A stretch of DNA of 48,492 bases from Paracoccus nototheniae (GCF_004335005.1 NZ_RQRT01000028.1:1-48492); one strand, 5' to 3'; shown: positions 34,868 to 44,012, numbered from the stretch's first letter. A program made the numbers and translations. The notes: generated from the sequence alone by a model not told the origin.

Positions 34868-36148
34868 TCAGGCGGCAGCCAGCGGGGCGACCAGCAGCTT
34901 GTCGATGCGACGGCCGTCCAGATCCACCACCTCGATCCGCCAGCCATGCAGGGTCACATGCGCGCCCACCTCGGGCAGCACGCCCGCAAGGTTCAGCACC
35001 AGCCCGGCCACCGATTCGTAATCGCGCCCCTCGGGCAGGGTCACCTGCAGAAGGTCGGCGAATTCGTCCACCGGCATCCAGCCCGCGATCAGCCAGCTGC
35101 CATCGTCGCGTCTGACCGCCTTGGGCTCGTCGACGCCGGGATCGGGGAAATCGCCCGCGATCGCCTCCAGCACGTCCATGGCGGTGATCACGCCCTCGAA
35201 ATGGCCATATTCGTCGTAAACCAGCAGCAATTGCGCGCCCGAGGATTTCAGCTGTTCGATCACGTTCAGCGCAGGCAGGCCGTCGCGCACCACCGGCACG
35301 GGCTGGATCAACGAGCGGGGATCGGCATCGGGCGCTGCCTGCAACCGGATCAGATCGCGCGCATGGATCACGCCCAGAATATCGTCATCGCCCCCGTCGC
35401 GCAGCAGGATGCGGGACCGGTGGCCGTTGCGGAACATCTGCGCCAGCACGTCTGGACCGGCATCGGCATCGGCGATCAGCACCTCGTGGCGCGGGGTCAT
35501 CAGGCCGCGCGCGGTGCGGTCGGCGATGCGCATGACGCCTGCGATCATCTCGTTTTCGGCGGGGGCGATGACGCCGGCGCTATGCGCCTCGGCCAGCATG
35601 ACCTTGATCTCCTCGTCGGACATGCTGCTATCGGCCTTGCCCGATTGTCCCAGCACCGCCAGCAGCACCCGACCCGAACGGTCCAGAACCCAGACCACCG
35701 GCGCCGCCACGCGCGAAATCAGGCGGATCAGCGGCGCGATGCGGGCGGCCACGGCCTCGGGGGCGCGCAGGGCGATCTGCTTGGGGACCAGTTCGCCCAC
35801 GATCAGCGACAGATAGGTGATCGCCACGACCACGCCCCCCACCGCCAGCGTATGCGCCAAGGCGGGCGACAGACCCGCAGACACCAGCGCCGCCGCCGCC
35901 CGCGCACCAAGCGTGGCGCCCGAAAACGCACCCGACAGAATGCCCACCAGCGTGATGCCGATCTGGACCGAGGACAGGAACCTGCCCGGATCGGCGCCCA
36001 GATCCAGCGCGATGGCCGCCCCCCGGCTGCCCTGTTGAGCCATGGTCTTCAGCCGCGCGGGCCGGGACGAGACGATGGCCAGTTCGGACATGGCAAGAAC
36101 GCCGTTGAACAGGATCAACAGCAGGACGATGGCGATTTCAAGAAACAT
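34868..36148 (-). CDS. CNNM/CorC-type hemolysin-family membrane protein (DUF21-CBS-CorC_HlyC)
   Basis: This 426-residue protein has an N-terminal DUF21/CNNM transmembrane domain (~1-185; motifs MSELAIVSSRPARL and VGELVPKQIALRAPE). A cytosolic CBS pair (~205-330; GLMTPRHEVL, DEYGHFEGVITAMDVLEAI) and a C-terminal CorC_HlyC domain (~345-426; GWMPVDEF, ESVAGLVLNLAG) follow. Members are linked to Mg2+/Co2+ efflux or resistance; hemolysin is a historical name. No metal riboswitch was recognised in the ~100-bp leader. The gene is followed by the two small orphan genes on the same strand. Confidence 0.9.
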   Translation of the reverse strand: MFLEIAIVLLLILFNGVLAMSELAIVSSRPARLKTMAQQGSRGAAIALDLGADPGRFLSSVQIGITLVGILSGAFSGATLGARAAAALVSAGLSPALAHTLAVGGVVVAITYLSLIVGELVPKQIALRAPEAVAARIAPLIRLISRVAAPVVWVLDRSGRVLLAVLGQSGKADSSMSDEEIKVMLAEAHSAGVIAPAENEMIAGVMRIADRTARGLMTPRHEVLIADADAGPDVLAQMFRNGHRSRILLRDGGDDDILGVIHARDLIRLQAAPDADPRSLIQPVPVVRDGLPALNVIEQLKSSGAQLLLVYDEYGHFEGVITAMDVLEAIAGDFPDPGVDEPKAVRRDDGSWLIAGWMPVDEFADLLQVTLPEGRDYESVAGLVLNLAGVLPEVGAHVTLHGWRIEVVDLDGRRIDKLLVAPLAAA

Positions 36149-36247
36149 GGGACTTTCACGGGGACAAGGTCAGCGCAAGGCAACGAACAGGCGTGTCGTC
36201 CGGAGGCAGGTTATCGCGGAACCCGGGCCTTGACCAGCATGCTTGCA

Positions 36248-36877
36248 TCAGGTCCAGAGGGCGCCGATCCACGGCCACAGCAGCCTGGCCGCAATCGCCC
36301 ACATGACCAGCGCGATCACCGCCTCCAGCCGCCGCCATGCGGTGGGCCGGGCAAAGACCGGGCGCAGCCATGCCGCGCCATAGCCCAGACCAAAGAAGAA
36401 CAGCACCGATCCGGTCATCGCACCCGCCGCGAAATCCATCTGCGCACCCGGAAACTGGGTCGAGATCGCGCCCAGCAGCACGACCGTATCCAGATAGACA
36501 TGCGGGTTCAGCCAAGTGATCGCCAGACAGGCCAGCAGCGTCCGCCCCAACCCCTGGGCGGGGCGGGCGGCATCGACGGCCAGCGCCTCGTCCGATTGCA
36601 GGGCGGCGCGCAGGCTGCGCGCGCCATAGGTGATCAGGAAGGCCGCCCCCGCCAGCCGCATCACCGGGTCCAGCCAGGGCAGGCGCGTCATCAGCGCCCC
36701 CGCCCCTGCGACGCCCGACCCGATCAGCACCGCATCCGACAAGGCGCAGGTCAGGCAGACCTCCAGCACATGCTGGCCCCGCAGACCCTGCCGCAGGACA
36801 AAGGCGTTCTGCGCCCCGATCGCCACGATCAGGCCAAGACCGGTCAGAAATCCGGTCAGAAAGATGTCGGCGGCCAT
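36248..36877 (-). CDS. argO: LysE/ArgO-family basic amino-acid exporter
   Basis: This 209-residue inner-membrane protein has six hydrophobic helices. It has the LysE family opening GFLTGLGLIVAIGAQNAFVLRQGLRG and the conserved ITWLNPHVYLDTVVLLGAIS block. Family members export arginine or lysine, including toxic analogues. AAGGA lies 9-10 nt before ATG 36877; a longer open reading to 36976 covers the promoter region. It is divergent from a LysR-type regulator of the ArgP class (97-bp gap), the usual arrangement for argO control. Arginine versus lysine preference cannot be settled. Confidence 0.88.
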   Translation of the reverse strand: MAADIFLTGFLTGLGLIVAIGAQNAFVLRQGLRGQHVLEVCLTCALSDAVLIGSGVAGAGALMTRLPWLDPVMRLAGAAFLITYGARSLRAALQSDEALAVDAARPAQGLGRTLLACLAITWLNPHVYLDTVVLLGAISTQFPGAQMDFAAGAMTGSVLFFFGLGYGAAWLRPVFARPTAWRRLEAVIALVMWAIAARLLWPWIGALWT

Positions 36878-36927
36878 GGCAGGGTTCCTTTGCCCAAGGG
36901 TCGGGCTTGCCCTAGCCCGCGCGTCCG

Positions 36928-36962
36928 CATTAGACAAATTGATGTTGCTTACGGCGGTGAAG
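36928..36962. promoter_or_regulatory. Candidate argO/argP divergent promoter-operator
   Basis: A small AT-rich patch (TTAGACAAATTGATGTTGC) stands out in the GC-rich argO-argP gap. It includes an imperfect CAAnnnnnnnTTG dyad and, on the minus strand, TCTAAT as a possible argO -10. It is a reasonable place for ArgP binding, but the call is weak. Confidence 0.3.
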
Positions 36963-36974
36963 GAAAACTGAACC

Positions 36975-37895
36975 ATGCTGGATTACGCCGCCGCCCGCGC
37001 CGTCGCGACGATCGTCCGCTTGGGCAGTTTCGATCGCGCGGCGCGGGCGCTGAACGTCACGCCTTCGGCCATCTCGCAGCGGGTCAGGCTGCTGGAGGAA
37101 CGCTTGGGCACCGTGCTGATCGAACGCGGCAGTCCCTGTACCGCCACGCCCTCGGGCGCATGGCTGTGCCGTCATATGGAACAGGTCGACATGCTGGAGG
37201 CCGGGCTGTCCCGCCACCTGCCCGGCCTGTCGGGCGGCGACACCACCGCCCCCCGGGTCACGATCGAGCTGGCGGTGAATGCCGACAGCCTTGGCACATG
37301 GTTCCTGCCTGCGCTGGCCCGGTTCGCCGACCGCTCGGGCTTTCTTCTGAACCTTTCGGTCGATGACGAGGGGCATACCGCCGACTGGCTGCGCCGGGGA
37401 CGGGTGCTGGCCGCCGTGACCGGGCTGGGCCAGCCGGTGCAGGGCTGCGACGTGATGGCACTGGGCGCGCTGCGCTATGTCCCGACGGCCAGCCCTGCCT
37501 TCATGGCGCGGCATTTTCCGGATGGCGTGACGGCCACGGCGCTGGCCGCGGCCCCCGCGCTCAGCTTTGATCGCAAGGATCTGTTGCAGCAAAGCTGGGC
37601 CGAGGCGCAATTTGGCCCGCAGGCGACGGGGTTTCCCTGCCACCGCCTGCCCTCGACCCAGGGCTTTGTCACCGCCTGTCTGGCCGGGATGGGCTGGGCT
37701 CTGAACCCCGCCAGCCTTGTGCGGGATCATCTGGCGGCGGGGCGTCTGGTGCCGCTGATCGCGGATGCGACGCAGGACGTGCCGCTGTTCTGGCAGATCA
37801 ACCGCATGGCTTTGCAGCGGTTGCAGGGGCTGACCCGCGCCGTCCGTCAGGCCGCCCGAGACGCGCTGCAGCCCCCTGCCGGAACCCTCGCCTGA
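36975..37895 (+). CDS. argP: LysR-type regulator, ArgP/IciA class
   Basis: This 306-residue LysR-type regulator has the helix-turn-helix at about 15-60 (GSFDRAARALNVTPSAISQRVRLLEERLGTVLIER). A periplasmic-binding-like effector domain (~95-300) follows. The RAARALNVTPSAISQRV block and the absence of the usual LysR helix-2 residues are ArgP-like, and the position divergent from argO supports ArgP over generic LysR. In E. coli, ArgP activates argO with arginine and is blocked by lysine; the same logic is inferred here. Confidence 0.85.
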   Translation: MLDYAAARAVATIVRLGSFDRAARALNVTPSAISQRVRLLEERLGTVLIERGSPCTATPSGAWLCRHMEQVDMLEAGLSRHLPGLSGGDTTAPRVTIELAVNADSLGTWFLPALARFADRSGFLLNLSVDDEGHTADWLRRGRVLAAVTGLGQPVQGCDVMALGALRYVPTASPAFMARHFPDGVTATALAAAPALSFDRKDLLQQSWAEAQFGPQATGFPCHRLPSTQGFVTACLAGMGWALNPASLVRDHLAAGRLVPLIADATQDVPLFWQINRMALQRLQGLTRAVRQAARDALQPPAGTLA

Positions 37896-38080
37896 ACCCG
37901 TCCGTCGCGAACCGCCTGCGACGATGCCGCACTTGCATTCAGGCGTGACAAGGCAGACCGTGACGACCAGCAACGCCACCTGCGCCGATGCCCTGCTTTC
38001 GGGCCCTGCACGGGGGCTTGTCCGCCTCTGCCGGACTGAGCAAGCCTCCGGACGGGCGGTTTCGTCGCACGAGGTTCCAG

Positions 38081-39520
38081 ATGTTCGACAATGCCGACGC
38101 CATTCTGCTGGCCCGCATCCAGTTCGCCTTTACCGTCAGCTTTCATTTCCTGTTCCCCGCCTTCACCATCGGACTGGCCAGCTTTCTGGCCGTCCTGAAC
38201 GGGTTGTGGCTGTGGACCCGGGATCACAAATATCTGGATCTGTTCCGCTATTGGGTCAAGATCTTTGCCCTGGCCTTTGCCATGGGCGTCGTGTCGGGCA
38301 TCGTCATGTCCTATCAGTTCGGCACCAACTGGTCGGCCTTTTCCGACAAGGCGGGGCCGGTCATCGGCGGACCGATGGCCTATGAGGTGCTGTCGGCGTT
38401 CTTCCTTGAGGCCGGGTTTCTGGGGATCATGCTGTTCGGGCGCGACCGCGTCGGCCCGACGCTGCACATGATCGCCTGCGGGGCGGTCGCGCTTGGGACG
38501 GCTTTTTCCGCCTTCTGGATCCTCAGCGTCAACAGCTGGATGCACACCCCCGCCGGATTCGAGATCGACGCCGTCACCGGCCAGTTCCTGCCCACCGATT
38601 TCTGGCAGGTCATCTTCAACCCGTCCTTTCCCTATCGCCTGATGCACACGGTCACGGCGGCCTATCTGACCACCGCCTTTATCGTCGGCGGCGTGGCGGC
38701 GCTGCACCTGCTGCGCCACCGCCACCGCCGCGACCGGGTCAGCCCGGCCACGCGCACCATGTTCAGCATGGCAATGTGGATGGCGGCGATCTTTGCCCCG
38801 GTCCAGATCGTCTTGGGCGATTTTCACGGCATCAACACGCTGGAACACCAGCCCGCCAAGGTCATGGCGATGGAGGGTCATTTCGAAAGCCACGAGTCCG
38901 GCGCGCCGCTGTATCTGTTCGGCATCCCCAATCAGGCCGAACAGCGTCTGGATTACGCGATCGGCATCCCCAAACTGTCCTCGCTGATCCTGAAACACGA
39001 TCTGAACGCGCCGCTGGCCGGTCTGGATACCATCCCGCGCGAGGATCAGCCCCCCGTCGCCATCGTCTTCTGGTCGTTCCGGGTCATGGTCGCGCTTGGT
39101 TTCGCGATGCTGGGGCTGGGGGTATGGTCGCTGGTGGCGCGTTGGCGCGGCGTGCTGTTCGACAGCCCGCTGCTGCACCGGGCGGCGCTGATCATGGCGC
39201 CCTCGGGGCTGATCGCGGTACTGGCCGGATGGATCACGACCGAGGTCGGGCGCCAGCCCTTTACCGTCTATGGCTATCTGCGCACCGCCGACAGCGCCGC
39301 GCCGCTTGATGCGGCGGCGGTCGGGGCGTCGCTGATCGCGTTCATCGTGGTTTACTTCACGGTCTTCGGGGCAGGCACCTATTATATCCTGCGGCTGATG
39401 AACCGCGCCCCCTCCAGCGCCGAACCACGCCTGAAGGACGTGACCGACAGCCCGATCCGCACGGCGGGGACCACCCCCGCCCTGCAGCATCCCACCCAGA
39501 ACCCCCATCCCGGAGAGTGA
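38081..39520 (+). CDS. cydA: Cytochrome bd-type (CIO) quinol oxidase subunit I
   Basis: This 479-residue polytopic subunit binds the three hemes and oxidises ubiquinol, reducing O2 to water. Candidate ligands are H22 (SFHFLFPAFT), H189 (LMHTVTAAYL) and M336 (FRVMVALGF). E102 and E110 (MAYEVLSAFFLEAGFLG) match the acidic residues of the family. The periplasmic Q-loop region is short, as in the cyanide-insensitive (CIO, CydAB-S) class. GAGG lies 7 nt before ATG 38081. cydB follows 2 nt downstream, and a DUF2474 microprotein ends the operon. A role under low oxygen or respiratory inhibition is inferred. Confidence 0.93.
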   Translation: MFDNADAILLARIQFAFTVSFHFLFPAFTIGLASFLAVLNGLWLWTRDHKYLDLFRYWVKIFALAFAMGVVSGIVMSYQFGTNWSAFSDKAGPVIGGPMAYEVLSAFFLEAGFLGIMLFGRDRVGPTLHMIACGAVALGTAFSAFWILSVNSWMHTPAGFEIDAVTGQFLPTDFWQVIFNPSFPYRLMHTVTAAYLTTAFIVGGVAALHLLRHRHRRDRVSPATRTMFSMAMWMAAIFAPVQIVLGDFHGINTLEHQPAKVMAMEGHFESHESGAPLYLFGIPNQAEQRLDYAIGIPKLSSLILKHDLNAPLAGLDTIPREDQPPVAIVFWSFRVMVALGFAMLGLGVWSLVARWRGVLFDSPLLHRAALIMAPSGLIAVLAGWITTEVGRQPFTVYGYLRTADSAAPLDAAAVGASLIAFIVVYFTVFGAGTYYILRLMNRAPSSAEPRLKDVTDSPIRTAGTTPALQHPTQNPHPGE

Positions 39521-39522
39521 TC

Positions 39523-40554
39523 ATGCCCATCGCAGAAGGCGTATCCTTTGACCTGACCGTGATCTGGGCGTTCATCATCGCCTTTGCCGTGCTGGTCTAT
39601 GTGGTGCTGGACGGGTTCGATCTGGGCCTTGGCATGCTGTTCGCCGCCGAGCCAAAGGGCCAGGACCGCGACCTGATGATGAATTCGGTCGCCCCGGTCT
39701 GGGACGGAAACGAAACATGGCTGGTTCTGGGTGGCGGCGGGCTGTTCGCGGCCTTTCCGCTGGCCTATGCGCTGATCCTGCCGGCGCTTTATGCGCCGAT
39801 CATGGCGATGCTGCTGGCCCTGATCTTTCGCGGCGTCGCGTTCGAGTTTCGCTGGCGCACCACGCGCTGGCGCAGGGTCTGGGATCTGGCCTTCATCGGC
39901 GGATCGGCGGTGGCGGCGCTGGCGCAGGGCATCACCCTTGGCGGGCTGTTGCAGGGCATCCAGATCGACAAGGCCGCGCGGCAGTATTCGGGCGGCTGGT
40001 GGGACTGGCTGACACCCTTTACCCTGATGGTCGGCGTGGCCGTCATGGTCGGCTATATGCTGCTGGGCGCGACATGGCTGGTGATGAAGACCGAAGGCCC
40101 GTTGCAATCGCGGATGCGCCACAGGGCCTGGGGGCTGGGCATCGGCACGGTCGTCTTCATGGGCATTGTCAGCCTGTGGACGCCGTTCCTGCAGGACGGC
40201 TATTACAGCCGCTGGTTTGGGGGCTGGAACATCGTTCTGGCGGGTTTCGTCGGCGCTGCGGTTCTGGCGCTGGCCTTCGGGATGTTCCGCACGCTGATGG
40301 TAAAGCACCACGATTACTGGCCGTTCCTCTTTGCGCTTGGCATGTTCGTGCTGGGCTTTGCGGGCCTTGGGTTTTCGATGTTCCCCTATATCGTCCCGGT
40401 CCAGATCACCATCTGGGAGGCGGCGGCCCCCAGAAACAGCCAGGTGTTCATGCTGGTCGGCGCGGCGGTCCTTGTCCCGATCATTCTGGCCTATACCGCC
40501 TATTCCTATTGGGTGTTTCGCGGCAAGATGAACCCCGACGAGGGGTATCACTGA
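39523..40554 (+). CDS. cydB: Cytochrome bd-type (CIO) quinol oxidase subunit II
   Basis: This 343-residue membrane subunit pairs with CydA. The start IWAFIIAFAVLVYVVLDGFDLGLGMLF and WDGNETWLVLGGGGLFAAFPLAY are diagnostic of CydB/CioB. Later segments such as FEFRWRTTRWRRVWD and FSMFPYIVPVQITIWEAA complete the match. ATG 39523 is preferred, with GGAG 7 nt upstream overlapping the cydA end; a GTG at 39517 is an alternative. The stop shares one base with the ATG of the DUF2474 gene. Confidence 0.93.
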   Translation: MPIAEGVSFDLTVIWAFIIAFAVLVYVVLDGFDLGLGMLFAAEPKGQDRDLMMNSVAPVWDGNETWLVLGGGGLFAAFPLAYALILPALYAPIMAMLLALIFRGVAFEFRWRTTRWRRVWDLAFIGGSAVAALAQGITLGGLLQGIQIDKAARQYSGGWWDWLTPFTLMVGVAVMVGYMLLGATWLVMKTEGPLQSRMRHRAWGLGIGTVVFMGIVSLWTPFLQDGYYSRWFGGWNIVLAGFVGAAVLALAFGMFRTLMVKHHDYWPFLFALGMFVLGFAGLGFSMFPYIVPVQITIWEAAAPRNSQVFMLVGAAVLVPIILAYTAYSYWVFRGKMNPDEGYH

Positions 40555-40658
40555 TGCCCCAAAGCCTGCGCCGGTTCGGATGGTTCGTGGCAATCTGGCT
40601 GGCCAGCGTCGCGGTCATCGGCACGGTCGCCTGGATCATCCGGCTGTGGATCGTCTGA
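40554..40658 (+). CDS. DUF2474 microprotein, CydX-like subunit of the CIO oxidase
   Basis: This 34-residue single-helix protein reads MPQSLRRFGWFVAIWLASVA then VIGTVAWIIRLWIV. The LRRxGWFVAxWLA...W.IRL pattern is the DUF2474 family, regularly encoded after cioAB/cydAB. Short CydX-like proteins stabilise cytochrome bd oxidases in other bacteria; the same function is inferred here. Its ATG overlaps the cydB stop by one base (TGATG), so translation is probably coupled. It is short enough to be missed by standard gene callers. Confidence 0.8.
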   Translation: MPQSLRRFGWFVAIWLASVAVIGTVAWIIRLWIV

Positions 40659-40661
40659 CGC

Positions 40662-41345
40662 CTAGCCCAGATAGGCGCGCAGCCCCGGCGGCGGGTCGTC
40701 CAGCAGGGCGCCGGTGGGCCGGGGCGGGTGGACGCGCCCATCCTCGACCAGCAAGGTGTCGGGGGCAAAGATCCGGGCATCGGTGGGGTCATGGGTGACC
40801 ATCAGCACCGTCGTATCCGTGGCGATCTGCGCCAGCAGGGCCAGCATCTCGGATTTCAGGGCCGGGCCGAGCGCGGCAAAGGGCTCGTCCAGCAGCAGCA
40901 GGGGCCGGGCGCGCAGCAGCACCCGGGCCAGCGCGACGCGGCTTTGCTGGCCGCCCGACAGCGCGCCGGGGCGACGCTCGCCCATGCCCGTCAGCCCCAC
41001 CTGATCCAGCGCCTGCGCGACCTGCACCCGCTGCGCCCGGTCCAGCCGCAGATCGGGGCGCAGACCCATCCCCATATTTTGGGTGACGCTAAGATGCGGG
41101 AACAAGTTATGGTGTTGAAACAGGATCGAGACCGGACGCCGCCCCGGCGCCAGATCGGTGATGTCCTGCCCGTCCCAGATCAGCCGCCCCTGCGTCGGGG
41201 CCAGAAACCCCGCCACCAGCGACAGCAGCGTCGATTTCCCCGAGCCCGAGGCGCCGATGACCGCGTGGCGGCCCTGGGGCAGGCTCAGATCCGCGGCCAG
41301 CGTGAAGTCGTCCTGACGCAGGACGATGCCCTGAAATTCAAGCAT
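40662..41345 (-). CDS. thiQ: Thiamine ABC transporter ATPase ThiQ
   Basis: This 227-residue ABC ATPase has Walker A GASGSGKST at 31-39, the Q-loop in ILFQHHNLFPHLSV, the signature LSGGQ at 129-133, and Walker B LLLLDEP at 149-155. A switch-histidine segment MVTHDPTDA follows. It energises the ThiBPQ importer for thiamine/TPP. ATG 41345 overlaps the thiP stop by 8 bp and has GGGAGG about 7 nt upstream. It converges on the DUF2474 gene with 3 bp between stops. Confidence 0.92.
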   Translation of the reverse strand: MLEFQGIVLRQDDFTLAADLSLPQGRHAVIGASGSGKSTLLSLVAGFLAPTQGRLIWDGQDITDLAPGRRPVSILFQHHNLFPHLSVTQNMGMGLRPDLRLDRAQRVQVAQALDQVGLTGMGERRPGALSGGQQSRVALARVLLRARPLLLLDEPFAALGPALKSEMLALLAQIATDTTVLMVTHDPTDARIFAPDTLLVEDGRVHPPRPTGALLDDPPPGLRAYLG

Positions 41346-42900
41346 CCTGACGCCCTCCCCGGTCGAACAGCCAGAACAGCGCAAAGCTGATCGCCATCAG
41401 CAGGACGGCGCAGGCGGCGGCATCCTGCATCCGGTAACTGTTCATCAACTGATACAGCTTCAGCGGCAGCGTCGGCTGATCGCTGGCAAACAATGTGATC
41501 ACACCCAGATCGCCCATGGCCAGCGCCGCCGCCAGACCGGCGGAAAATCCCAAAGGCCGCGCCAGACGGGGCAGCACCAGATAGCGCAGCCGCGCCCATC
41601 CGCGCAGATCCAGCGAGGCCGCCAGCTGACCGTAATCGGCCTGCAACGCCTGCGCCGCCGGGATCAGCGCCCGCAGGCCAAAGGGCAGCGCCATCGCCGC
41701 ATTGATCGCCACCGTCACCGGCAGGGCGATCTGCTGCGGCGTGGCCACGTCCCGCAGCAGGATGAACAGCCCCGTTCCCAGCACCAGAGGCGAGGCGATC
41801 AGCGGCAGCATCCCCGCCCCCTCGACCCACCGCCCGGCACCCCGCGCGATCGTCAGCGCCAGCGCCAGACAGGCCGCGACCGACAAAAGGGCCGAGATGA
41901 CCGCCATCACCGCCGACCGCCCCGCAGCCGCCCAGACATCCCCCGGCAGACCGGGAATGCGCGGCAAGCCCGTCAGGGTCACCGCCAGCATCGGCCACAG
42001 CAGAAACCCCGCAGCCGCCGCGATCACCAACGCATCCGTCGCGCGCCGCCAGCCCGCCGGGCCGGGCGGCCCCTGCGGCGCATCCATGCCCGCGCCGAAC
42101 CCCGCAGGCACGGCGATCCGGCGCGCCAGCAGCAGCGCGCCTGTGCACAGCGCGACCTGCACCAGCCCAAGCGCCGCCGCCCGGCCCAGATCGAAATCGA
42201 ACCGGAACGCCTGATAGATCGCCAGCTCGACCGTGGTGGCGCCCGGCCCTCCGCCCAGGGCCAGCGCCACGGTGAACGAGGTCAGGCAGACCAGAAACAC
42301 CGCCAGCCAGACTCCCGGCAGCACCGCGCGCAGCATCGGGCGTTCCAGATGCCGGGCGATGTCGCGGGGGGTGAAATCCAGACTGGCGGCCAGACGGAAG
42401 CGTTCCGACGGGATCGCCTGCCAGCCCTGCAGGATCAACCGCACCGACAGCGGCAGGTTGAAAAACACATGCGCCAGAATGACCCCCTGCCAGCCATAGA
42501 CGCTGAATTGCGGCAGGCCGAGGGCCTCCAGCCCCGTATTCACGGCGCCATTGCGGCCAAAGACGGCGATCAGCCCCATGATCGCCACGATCACCGGCAG
42601 GATGAACGGCGCCCCCAGCAGCGTGACCAGCAGCCCCCGCCCCCGGAACCGCCGCCGCGCCAGCGCGCGCGCCACCGGCACCGCCAGCAGGGCCGAGACC
42701 GAGGCTGACAAAGCCGCCTGCCAACAGGTGAACCAGACCGCGCGCCAGTCCCATTCGCCCAGACCCGACAGCCCGCCCGCCGAGACGGCGACAGCGGCCA
42801 GCGTGCCCAGGATCAGCGCGGCCAGCAGGGCGGCAAGGACATGCCCGGCGCTTGGGGCCATGATGGGCAAGGCCGTGTTCAGCGGAAGGCCCGTTGCCAT
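41338..42900 (-). CDS. thiP: Thiamine ABC transporter permease ThiP
   Basis: This 520-residue inner-membrane permease has two homologous binding-protein-dependent transport halves, each with an EAA-type loop: ASLDFTPRDIARHLERPMLRAVLPG in the first and ASLDLRGWARLRYLVLPRLARPL in the second. About 12 hydrophobic helices fit the fused ThiP design. The start is uncertain: ATG 42900 overlaps thiB by 22 bp and ATG 42861 follows its stop; neither has a strong Shine-Dalgarno, so coupling to thiB translation is likely. It is the middle gene of the thiBPQ operon. Confidence 0.92.
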   Translation of the reverse strand: MATGLPLNTALPIMAPSAGHVLAALLAALILGTLAAVAVSAGGLSGLGEWDWRAVWFTCWQAALSASVSALLAVPVARALARRRFRGRGLLVTLLGAPFILPVIVAIMGLIAVFGRNGAVNTGLEALGLPQFSVYGWQGVILAHVFFNLPLSVRLILQGWQAIPSERFRLAASLDFTPRDIARHLERPMLRAVLPGVWLAVFLVCLTSFTVALALGGGPGATTVELAIYQAFRFDFDLGRAAALGLVQVALCTGALLLARRIAVPAGFGAGMDAPQGPPGPAGWRRATDALVIAAAAGFLLWPMLAVTLTGLPRIPGLPGDVWAAAGRSAVMAVISALLSVAACLALALTIARGAGRWVEGAGMLPLIASPLVLGTGLFILLRDVATPQQIALPVTVAINAAMALPFGLRALIPAAQALQADYGQLAASLDLRGWARLRYLVLPRLARPLGFSAGLAAALAMGDLGVITLFASDQPTLPLKLYQLMNSYRMQDAAACAVLLMAISFALFWLFDRGGRQDA

Positions 42901-43883
42901 TCGTCCAGAGCTGCGGGGCGCAGCGCCTCGGCCTCATCCTCGGAATAGAACAGCGTCACCTCGGGGCGGGGCAGATCGCGCATCACCTGCGGCCAGTCGG
43001 CCTCGGGCAGTTTCGCGGGCAGCGACCAGTTGGCCAGCGGGATCGTGGCCTGAAAATCAGGCGTCAGGATCCAGTCCATGAAGGCCTGCGCCAGTTCGGG
43101 CTGATCGGTCCCGGCCACCTGCGCGGCCAGTTCGGCCATGAAGTAATGCCCCTCGGGGAAAATCGCCGCGACCTTGGTCAGATCATCCTCGGCTGCGATG
43201 TGATAGGCGGGCGAGGTGGTATAGGACAGGACCATGTCGGCCTCTCCATCGGTGAACATGCCATAGCTCTCCGACCAGCCGCGCGTCACCGTCAGCACCT
43301 TGGGTGCCAGCTTTTCCCATGCGGCGGGCGCATCATCGCCATAGACCTGCTTGACCCATAACAGCAGCGCCAGCCCCGAGACGGAGCTGCGCGGATCCTG
43401 AATGACGATCTTCAGATCATCGGGCGCGTCCAGCAGGTCGGCGAAACTGGCGGGCGGATTGTCCAGCCGGGTCGTGTCATAGACAAAGGCGGTCTCACCC
43501 CAGTTATAGGGCAGGAAGATGTCGTCATCCCATTCCACCGGCAGCGACATCTCGGACGTGTCCTGCCCATGCGGCGCGAACAGGCCTGATGCCCGGGCCC
43601 GCGCCGTCATGTCGGTGTTCAGGCCAAAGACGATATCGGCGGGCGTGCCCGCCCCCTCCATCAGGATGCGGGGCAGGATATCGCCGGTCACGAATTGCAA
43701 ATCGCAGTCGCAGATCGCCTCGAACCCCTGTTCGATCGCGGGACCGGGGCCCCATTCGCTGGCGACATAATCGCTGGCATAGACGGTCAGCACGCGGTCC
43801 TGCGCCACCGCCGGGCCCGCCAGCAGGGGAACCGCCAGCAGGGAACCGGCCAGCACCAGCGCGGGGATCGGGAAAAATCTCAT
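42879..43883 (-). CDS. thiB: Thiamine-binding periplasmic protein ThiB
   Basis: This 334-residue solute-binding protein has a cleavable signal peptide (hydrophobic core LVLAGSLLAVPLLA, AVAQ end near residue 28). The mature protein has the ThiB features LTVYASDYVASEWGPG, PADIVFGLNTDM, WDDDIFLPYNWGETAFVYD and SESYGMFTDGEADMVLSYTTSPAYH. It delivers thiamine, TMP or TPP to ThiPQ. GAGGAGG is 5 nt before ATG 43883. Expression is expected to be turned off by TPP through the riboswitch at 43924-44007. Confidence 0.93.
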   Translation of the reverse strand: MRFFPIPALVLAGSLLAVPLLAGPAVAQDRVLTVYASDYVASEWGPGPAIEQGFEAICDCDLQFVTGDILPRILMEGAGTPADIVFGLNTDMTARARASGLFAPHGQDTSEMSLPVEWDDDIFLPYNWGETAFVYDTTRLDNPPASFADLLDAPDDLKIVIQDPRSSVSGLALLLWVKQVYGDDAPAAWEKLAPKVLTVTRGWSESYGMFTDGEADMVLSYTTSPAYHIAAEDDLTKVAAIFPEGHYFMAELAAQVAGTDQPELAQAFMDWILTPDFQATIPLANWSLPAKLPEADWPQVMRDLPRPEVTLFYSEDEAEALRPAALDEWQRAFR

Positions 43884-43923
43884 GTCGCCTCCTCGTTTTC
43901 GGTATCGAAGAAAGGGACATGCC

Positions 43924-44007
43924 GCACCTTCCCTCCGCCGGGCTTAGCCGGATCAGGTTCAACGGGTCCGCTGTCGCGTCTCAGCCCGTATGGGCGCCCC
44001 GAGGTGC
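43924..44007 (-). promoter_or_regulatory. TPP riboswitch (THI element) controlling thiBPQ
   Basis: On the minus strand the conserved TPP aptamer blocks appear in order: GCACCT...GGGGCGCC, GGGCTGAGA, GTTGAACCTGATCCGGCTAA, CCGGCGGAGGGAAGGTGC. The outer P1 stem pairs GCACCT with AGGTGC (43924-43929 with 44002-44007). About 30 nt separate the aptamer from the thiB Shine-Dalgarno, with no T-run terminator, so blocking of translation start is the likely mode. Confidence 0.93.
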
Positions 44008-44012
44008 AATTG

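Noticed and set aside
37924..38080. Possible small protein upstream of cydA
   Set aside because: The frame runs on into cydA in the wrong frame; no ribosome-binding site or conserved features were seen.
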